A stretch of 19,208 nt of DNA from Bacillota bacterium (GTDB taxonomy: Bacteria; Bacillota; Clostridia; Peptostreptococcales; Anaerovoracaceae): assembly GCA_017936025.1 (NCBI GenBank), contig JAGBGL010000025.1, positions 1 through 19,208 of the forward strand, read 5' to 3'. A program made the position numbers and the translations under genes. This document shows, piece by piece, positions 15,146 through 19,208 of this stretch. The first letter of the stretch is position 1, and every line of letters starts with the position of its first letter. A model generated the notes under the pieces. The model was not told where the DNA came from, did not search any database, and was given only the letters and a program-made list of their open reading frames with translations.

Positions 15146-15189
15146 AAAAAAGAACCCACTGTCTGAGCAAATGCCCAGACGGTCGGCTC
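15146..15189 (-). terminator. expression platform of the ZTP riboswitch (intrinsic terminator)
   Basis: On the minus strand bases 15173-15189 pair with 15152-15168: an 8-bp inner stem GTCTGGGC/GCTCAGAC, then AC/GT and GAGCC/GGTTC across two mismatches, loop ATTT, followed directly by TTTTTT (15146-15151). The 5' arm is the same sequence that forms P3 and the pseudoknot in the aptamer. Ligand binding should therefore prevent termination and allow mobA expression. Confidence 0.88.
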
Positions 15190-15245
15190 AATGATACATT
15201 ATACTTCACGTGGTCGATTCCACTGATATCCGTCAGTCGTATAAT
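15172..15245 (-). ncRNA. ZTP (pfl) riboswitch aptamer upstream of mobA-fdhD-fdhA-hydA
   Basis: Minus strand, 5' to 3'. P1 is ATTATAC (15239-15245) paired with GTATAAT (15198-15204), a perfect 7 bp. Between them are GACTGACGG and the P2 hairpin GTGG-AATCGA-CCAC, followed by GTGAA. After a variable linker comes the 3' module GCCGACCGTCTGGGCA (15172-15187), very close to the ZTP-family consensus CCG(C/U)CUGGGCA. GACGG (in the 5' part) can pair with CCGTC in the P3 loop, the known pseudoknot. The family binds ZTP/ZMP and turns genes on. P1 begins about at the predicted transcription start. A molybdenum-cofactor riboswitch was considered because of mobA but does not match. Confidence 0.9.
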
Positions 15246-15252
15246 TAAGTCA

Positions 15253-15281
15253 ATTTTAACACCTGGTCAGTTATTTTTCAA
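15253..15281 (-). promoter_or_regulatory. promoter of the riboswitch-controlled mobA operon
   Basis: Minus strand: TTGAAA (15276-15281), 17-nt spacer, TAAAAT (15253-15258). The expected transcription start at about 15246 falls right at the first base of riboswitch stem P1. Confidence 0.8.
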
Positions 15282-15306
15282 GTCTAATATTATCAAACTG
15301 CACAGA

Positions 15307-15426
15307 CAGTTGCCACGCGCTGTATCAGAGATACAGGCAGGTCATAACTGAAAAATTGCACTGCGGCTGAAGCCGCGCAATTTCTGTATTTGAGTCGCGC
15401 GCTGTATCAGAGATACAGGCGACTCA
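15307..15426. repeat. three bulged hairpins with a 23-bp direct repeat
   Basis: The direct repeat at 15316-15338 and 15398-15420 is identical in 23 bases and contains TGTATC-AGA-GATACA. Hairpin A (15307-15350) has CAGTT/AACTG, GCC/GGC and this core. Hairpin C (15353-15383) is AAATTGC/GCAATTT plus GCGGC/GCCGC with a TGAA loop and a 3-nt bulge. Hairpin B (15391-15426) is TGAGTCGC/GCGACTCA plus the core. The bulge is on the same arm in all three. No coding frame and no known family is recognised. It lies between the 6S terminator and the mobA promoter. Confidence 0.75.
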
Positions 15427-15427
15427 T

Positions 15428-15455
15428 AAAAAAAATCCCGACATGCCGTCGAGAT
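15428..15455 (-). terminator. 6S RNA terminator
   Basis: Minus strand: ATCTCGAC/GTCGGGAT (one G-T pair), loop GGCAT, then eight T (15428-15435). It uses the 3' strand of the 6S closing stem, so terminator hairpin and mature closing stem are alternative folds. Confidence 0.85.
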
Positions 15456-15610
15456 CATAATTCACGCCCTATCTAATGATAGGTGGGTGTCCTGTTCCCG
15501 CCGCTGTCTTCCACTGCAAACGGAGGCCTGACATTGGCTGGGGTAAACCCGGACTCCCGATGTCGAATTGTAGGTTGAATTATAGATTCCCTAACGAACA
15601 TTTCAGGATT
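15434..15610 (-). ncRNA. ssrS: 6S RNA
   Basis: Regulatory RNA that binds the housekeeping RNA polymerase holoenzyme by imitating an open promoter. About 177 nt. The ends pair as in 6S RNA: 5' AATCCTGAAATGTT with 3' GGCATGTCGGGATT. The flanking ATGTTCG and CGGCATnTCGG blocks also occur in E. coli 6S. An inner stem ATAATTCA/TGAATTAT follows. Then comes a large internal bubble holding a small 3'-side hairpin (CCTATC/GATAGG) after GGACACCCACC. Last is a long bulged apical arm (AGTCC...GGAC, CAGCC...GGC, GTC...GAC). The -10 TATAAT lies at 15617-15622, and a T-run follows the 3' end. Confidence 0.9.
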
Positions 15611-15616
15611 GATTAT

Positions 15617-15622
15617 ATTATA
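15617..15622 (-). promoter_or_regulatory. -10 element of the 6S RNA promoter
   Basis: TATAAT on the minus strand, 6 nt before the inferred 5' end at 15610; a second TATAAT overlaps at 15612-15617. No convincing -35 is seen at 16-18 nt spacing (best AGGTTA or TAGGTT). Confidence 0.55.
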
Positions 15623-15680
15623 TGTCGTACTACGTTAAATAACCTATGAAATATCTTCCTTGAATATGTTTTTATTATAA

Positions 15681-15710
15681 CAAAGGAACAGCCTGTGTTC
15701 AAGCTGTTCC
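15681..15710 (-). terminator. probable terminator of the yebC-type gene
   Basis: Minus strand: GGAACAGC/GCTGTTCC (15703-15710 and 15685-15692) with a 10-nt loop, followed by TTTGTTATAATAAAAA. The T-run is poor, so termination may be partial. It lies 36 nt after the yebC-type stop. Confidence 0.6.
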
Positions 15711-15745
15711 ATGTTTAATAAATTCGAATTGTACTAGCTATGTAA

Positions 15746-16474
15746 TTAGTCTTCCCACAGGTCGATTCCCAGGTTGGAATGAACTTTCTGAACGTCGTCG
15801 TTGTCTTCCAGAATGTCCATCATTTTTCTCAGGTTCTTGATCACATCTTCGCCTGTTGGTGTGGATTCCATAGATGGAACCATTTCGATATCGGATTCTA
15901 CGAACTCATATCCTGCGGATTTCAGGTTTTCATATACTTCTGTATATGCTGCAGGTTCTGTGTAGATTGTGAAGCAGTCATCTTCTGTTTCCATATCTTC
16001 TGCACCTGCTTCCAGCATTGCTTCCATCAGTTCATCTTCATCGATTTCATCAGTCTTTTCGATTACCAGAACACCTTTTCTGGAGAACATGTAGGATACG
16101 CAGCCCGGAGTACCCAGGTTTCCGCCGTATTTGTCGAATGTGGATCTGATGAAGGAAGCTGTTCTGTTATTGTTGTCTGTCAGACAGTCAACGATTACAG
16201 CAACTCCGCCTGCACCGTAACCTTCGAAGGACAGCTCTTCATAGGCTGCTCCGCCCAGTTCGCCTGTTCCTTTTTTGATCGCTCTTGTAATGTTATCGTT
16301 AGGCATTGAGATTGCCTTAGCTTTTTCGATTGCAACTCTTAATCCTGCATTGTATTCAGGATCTCCACCATCTTTTGCTGCTACTGTGATAGCTTTTGCA
16401 TATTTAGTGAACATTGCTGCTCTTTTAGAGTCCTGTGCCGCTTTTCTTCCGGCAATTGTACCGTGTCTACCCAC
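15746..16474 (-). CDS. YebC/PmpR-family (TACO1-type) regulator of transcription or translation
   Basis: A cytosolic protein of 242 residues with the invariant family start GRHGTIAGRKAAQDSKRAAMFTKYAKAI, then SMPNDNITRAIKKGTGE, EGYGAGGVAVIVDCLTDNNNRTA and GTPGCVSYMFSRKGV. Members have been described as DNA-binding regulators and, more recently, as factors that help ribosomes through difficult sequences such as polyproline; sequence alone does not decide. The start is GTG at 16474, fixed by the family N-terminus and by AAGGAGGTG about 9 nt upstream. It is probably a single-gene transcript from the promoter at 16512-16540. Confidence 0.95.
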   Translation of the reverse strand: MGRHGTIAGRKAAQDSKRAAMFTKYAKAITVAAKDGGDPEYNAGLRVAIEKAKAISMPNDNITRAIKKGTGELGGAAYEELSFEGYGAGGVAVIVDCLTDNNNRTASFIRSTFDKYGGNLGTPGCVSYMFSRKGVLVIEKTDEIDEDELMEAMLEAGAEDMETEDDCFTIYTEPAAYTEVYENLKSAGYEFVESDIEMVPSMESTPTGEDVIKNLRKMMDILEDNDDVQKVHSNLGIDLWED

Positions 16475-16511
16475 TCAGGGACACCTCCTTCTATTTTTTT
16501 AACCGCAGAAT

Positions 16512-16540
16512 ATTATACATGATTATGATGCTGATTTCAA
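16512..16540 (-). promoter_or_regulatory. promoter of the yebC-type gene
   Basis: Minus strand: TTGAAA (16535-16540), 17-nt spacer, perfect TATAAT (16512-16517), 38 nt before the GTG start. Confidence 0.85.
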
Positions 16541-16562
16541 CAGCATTCCCTGTACTATCCTG

Positions 16563-19208
16563 CTATTTATCTTTGTTTTCCATGTTTTTATAAGCTGTCG
16601 CCATCATCAGTTTGATTCGGTTCAGCTGGTTTACATCAGAAGCACCCGGGTCATAGTCGATCGCTACGATGTTTGCCAGCGGATTACGCTTTCTGAGCGG
16701 CTTCATCATCCCTTTACCTGTTACATGGTTAGGCAGGCATGCGAACGGCTGCATGCAAACGATATTTTCAACACCGCTGTCGATCAGGTCAACCATTTCA
16801 CCAGTCAGGAGCCATCCTTCACCGCACTGGTTACCGAGGGAAACAACTTCGCTCGCTTTAGCCGCGATTTCTTCGATATACATAGGCTCTTCAAAGCGTT
16901 TTGATTCTCTCAGGGCTTTTCTCATAGGCTTTCTGAACCACTCCAGCACTTTGATAGCGATCTGGTTGAACTGCATTTCCTTCTTAGTACCGGACAGGTT
17001 TTCGTAGTTGAATTTCTTACTGTGCATTCCGTACATGAAGAAGTCGATCAGATCCAGAACAACTGCTTCCCCGCCTTCCTGCTCGATGATGCCTACGATA
17101 TCGTTATTTGCATTAGGGTGATATTTAACCAGGATTTCTCCTACAACACCTACTCTAGGTTTTTTCAGTCCTTCGATCAGAGGAAGTTCATCGAAAGCCT
17201 GAACGATCTGTTTCATGATCTTTCTGGACTCACGTATGCTTCCGTTTTCTATATTCTTACGTGCGATTTCAGACCACTTTTCAAAGAGTTCATTAGCAGA
17301 ACCCGGAACGGCTTCATAAGGTCTTGTAGCATATAAAACTCTCATGAAGATATCTCCGTAAACCAGAGCTGTCAGCATTCTCTTCAGCATACCGTAGCTG
17401 TATTTGAATCCCGGATTGGATTCCAGACCGGACATGTTGATAGAAATTACAGGGATCTGTTCCATACCCAGATCTTTCAGAGCCTTTCTCAGCAGTGCCA
17501 CATAGTTGGAAGCTCTGCACTGACCGCCTGTCTGAGTCATCAGCAGTGCTGTTCTGTCCAGATCAAGGTTGCCGGATTTCAGATAGGAAATGATCTGACC
17601 CAGAGATACGATAGTCGGATAGCACGCATCATTATTTATGTATCTGAGACCTTCTTCAACAGCATTCTTATCTACTGTAGGTAGCTGGACTGCTTTGTAT
17701 CCGCTCTTCTTCAGCGCAGTTTCAAAGAACTGGAAGTGTATAGGTGACATTTCAGGGATGAGCAGTGTATATTCATCTCTCATATCTTCCGTAAATATCA
17801 CTCTTTCATAAGGCTCATTATTATCGATATGCTTTATTTCATTTTTTTCTCTCTCGTCGATTGCCGCCTTAAGTGATCTGATACGGATCCTTGCAGCGCC
17901 CAGGTTAGAACCTTCGTCGATTTTCAGAACAGTATAAAGCTTATTATTTTTCTTTGTGATTTCTTCTACCTGATCAGTAGTTACTGCATCGACACCGCAG
18001 CCGAATGAATTCAGCTGTACGATCTCAACATCGTCCGTAGTTCCGACGAATGTAGCGGCCTTGTAAAGTCTGGAATGGTACATCCACTGGTCGAGGACTC
18101 TTACAGGTCTCTTCAGATCTGCCATGTGTGCTACGGAATCCTCTGTCAGGACTACCATGTCAAAACTGCTGATCACTTTATCTATACCGTGGTTGACTTC
18201 AGGGTCCAGATGATATGGACGGCCGGCCAAGACAACAGCTTTTTTATTGTGTTCTCTCGCCCAGCGCAGTGCCTGTTCGCCCTGCTTCTTCATGTCATCC
18301 TTGAACTTTTTGTCTTCTGCACGGGCAGCTTTTACTGCAGCATTGATTTCATCTACAGAAATTCCCAGATGTCCCATCAGCTTGTTCAGCTCTCTCGCAA
18401 GGAACTCATCGTTATCATAAGGCAGGAACGGATGTACGAATTTCACACCGTATTTTTCAAACACATCATCCATATTGCCCGCGATTACTTCAGGATATGT
18501 AGCAACTATAGGACAGTTGTAATGGTTCGGTGCTGATTCATCTTCGATCCTTTCGTAATTGATACTTGGATAGAAGATGCGGTTCACACCGTGTTCAACC
18601 AGCCACTTGATATGACCGTGAACGAGTTTTGCCGGATAGCATGCTGTATCAGATGAAATAGTATCCATTCCGCTTTCGTACATTTCTTTACTGGAAGCCG
18701 GTGACAGCTGCACGCGGAAGCCCAGTTTTGTAAAGAACGTAAACCAGAAAGGATAGTTTTCGTACATGTTCAGTACTCTCGGGATACCTATAGTTCCTCT
18801 CAGCGACTCATCTTCAGTCAGCGGTTTATAGTGATTGAAGAGTCTGTCGAATTTATAGTCATAAAGGTTTGGAAGCTTGCTCGCACCTTTTTCCTTACCT
18901 TCACCCTTTTCACATCTGTTACCTGTTATGAATCTGCTACCGTCGTTGAACAGGTTGATAGTCAGCAGGCAGTTGTTTTCACAGCCGTTACATCTTGTAT
19001 GAGTGTTCTTATAGCTGAAGCTTTCCATTTCTTCCATATCAATGATGTTGGATTCAGTTCCTTCGACATACTGATCTCTGGAAATGATAGCTGCACCATA
19101 AGCTCCCATGATGCCGGAGATATCAGGACGCACGACTTCTTTGCCCAGGATATTTTCTATACTTCTGAGGACAGCATTATTGAGGAAAGTACCGCCCTGT
19201 ACTACGAT
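16563..19208 (-). CDS. large 2-hydroxyacyl-CoA dehydratase activase / HgdB-like fusion protein, C-terminal 881 aa (cut by window edge)
   Basis: The frame stays open to base 19208, so the true start is outside the window; the GTG at 19133 is an internal Val. The first visible residues (IVVQGGTFLNNAVLRSIE...VVRPDISGIMGAYGAA) match the end of a BadF/BcrA-type ATPase domain. Next comes a Cys cluster, CNGCENNC plus NRC (visible residues 73, 76, 80, 99), then a DUF2229-like and an HgdB-like dehydratase region with DTACYPAK, NSFGCGVDA, NNDACYPT, QTGGQC, NQCGEGW and CMQPFACLPNH. In this family (about 1,400 residues) ATPase domains and dehydratase-like domains are joined. Most members have no tested function. 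The usual activase uses ATP to push one electron into a dehydratase; which substrate, if any, is open. Confidence 0.88.
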   Translation of the reverse strand: MVVQGGTFLNNAVLRSIENILGKEVVRPDISGIMGAYGAAIISRDQYVEGTESNIIDMEEMESFSYKNTHTRCNGCENNCLLTINLFNDGSRFITGNRCEKGEGKEKGASKLPNLYDYKFDRLFNHYKPLTEDESLRGTIGIPRVLNMYENYPFWFTFFTKLGFRVQLSPASSKEMYESGMDTISSDTACYPAKLVHGHIKWLVEHGVNRIFYPSINYERIEDESAPNHYNCPIVATYPEVIAGNMDDVFEKYGVKFVHPFLPYDNDEFLARELNKLMGHLGISVDEINAAVKAARAEDKKFKDDMKKQGEQALRWAREHNKKAVVLAGRPYHLDPEVNHGIDKVISSFDMVVLTEDSVAHMADLKRPVRVLDQWMYHSRLYKAATFVGTTDDVEIVQLNSFGCGVDAVTTDQVEEITKKNNKLYTVLKIDEGSNLGAARIRIRSLKAAIDEREKNEIKHIDNNEPYERVIFTEDMRDEYTLLIPEMSPIHFQFFETALKKSGYKAVQLPTVDKNAVEEGLRYINNDACYPTIVSLGQIISYLKSGNLDLDRTALLMTQTGGQCRASNYVALLRKALKDLGMEQIPVISINMSGLESNPGFKYSYGMLKRMLTALVYGDIFMRVLYATRPYEAVPGSANELFEKWSEIARKNIENGSIRESRKIMKQIVQAFDELPLIEGLKKPRVGVVGEILVKYHPNANNDIVGIIEQEGGEAVVLDLIDFFMYGMHSKKFNYENLSGTKKEMQFNQIAIKVLEWFRKPMRKALRESKRFEEPMYIEEIAAKASEVVSLGNQCGEGWLLTGEMVDLIDSGVENIVCMQPFACLPNHVTGKGMMKPLRKRNPLANIVAIDYDPGASDVNQLNRIKLMMATAYKNMENKDK

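Noticed and set aside
15146..15250. Molybdenum-cofactor riboswitch in front of mobA
   Set aside because: The gene context suggested it, but P1/P2 size, the GCCGACCG(T)CTGGGCA module and the pseudoknot match the ZTP class instead.
15430..15610. SRP RNA, tmRNA, T-box or other riboswitch
   Set aside because: No GGAAGGAAGCAGC-type SRP loop, no tRNA-like end with CCA, no AGGGTGGNACCGCG T-box sequence. The end pairing, bubble and small side hairpin fit 6S RNA.
15779..16309. Plus-strand open frame of 176 codons opposite the yebC-type gene
   Set aside because: It is antisense to a clear conserved gene, its protein is Cys/Phe-rich with no family resemblance, and it lacks a ribosome site.
16528..16546. 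ATGCTG/CAGCAT hairpin as terminator of the activase gene
   Set aside because: A six-base stem with no T-run; it overlaps the -35 of the yebC-type promoter.
19131..19133. GTG at 19133 as the real start of the activase gene
   Set aside because: The frame continues to the window edge with typical BadF-domain residues, so the gene is truncated by the window.
1..19208. CRISPR arrays, insertion sequences, phage genes
   Set aside because: No regularly spaced repeats, transposase, integrase or phage protein was found. The repeats at 4035-4336 and 15307-15426 have only two copies.

Overview
The window looks like a chromosomal segment of a strictly anaerobic, fairly low-GC Firmicute of the class Clostridia. 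The reasons are an [FeFe] hydrogenase beside a formate dehydrogenase with a ferredoxin-like N-terminus, a giant 2-hydroxyacyl-CoA dehydratase activase, good sigma-A type promoters and strong AGGAGG-type ribosome sites. The genus cannot be fixed from the sequence. A Family XIII / Anaerovoracaceae- or Eubacteriaceae-like organism is a guess. Every protein gene lies on the minus strand. Only a tRNA-Leu is on the plus strand.

Layout, by increasing coordinate. (1) 1-2263: a tetR-type repressor gene and, 3 nt downstream, a partial RND efflux pump with a long coiled-coil insertion. The promoter carries two copies of an ACAC-A-GTGT operator, one exactly filling the -35/-10 spacer. (2) 2274-3806: two abutting paralogous YwaF/TMEM164-like membrane proteins. 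(3) 3910-4350: tRNA-Leu(GAG) with promoter and terminator, followed by about 290 bp of tRNA-derived repeats, palindromes and a bidirectional terminator. (4) 4350-9080: the polA-coaE-DUF554-PAP2 gene string. (5) 9105-15281: a five-gene operon, mobA-fdhD-fdhA-hydA-ferredoxin, closed by a strong terminator and opened by a ZTP riboswitch. (6) 15307-15426: three bulged hairpins with a 23-bp direct repeat. (7) 15434-15610: a 6S RNA gene. (8) 15746-16540: a YebC-family gene. (9) 16563-19208: the C-terminal part of a large activase/dehydratase fusion.

The most interesting unit is region 5. The leader before mobA has the hallmarks of a ZTP (pfl) riboswitch: a P1 stem, a GTGG/CCAC P2, the GCCGACCG(T)CTGGGCA 3' module, and a pseudoknot whose strand is also the 5' arm of an intrinsic terminator. 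Such riboswitches sense ZTP/ZMP, which accumulates when 10-formyl-tetrahydrofolate runs short. Here the controlled genes encode molybdenum/tungsten cofactor synthesis (MobA), FDH sulfuration (FdhD), a Cys-type formate dehydrogenase, an [FeFe] hydrogenase and a 2[4Fe-4S] ferredoxin. No flavin (NuoF-like) or HycB-like subunit is present. The simplest reading is a soluble H2/ferredoxin-linked CO2 reductase that makes formate for the one-carbon pool when formyl-folate is low. This is inference from the riboswitch plus gene content. The FdhA N-terminal [2Fe-2S] site has lost its ligands, and the FdhD lacks the usual CxxC, so the complex may be wired differently from known ones.
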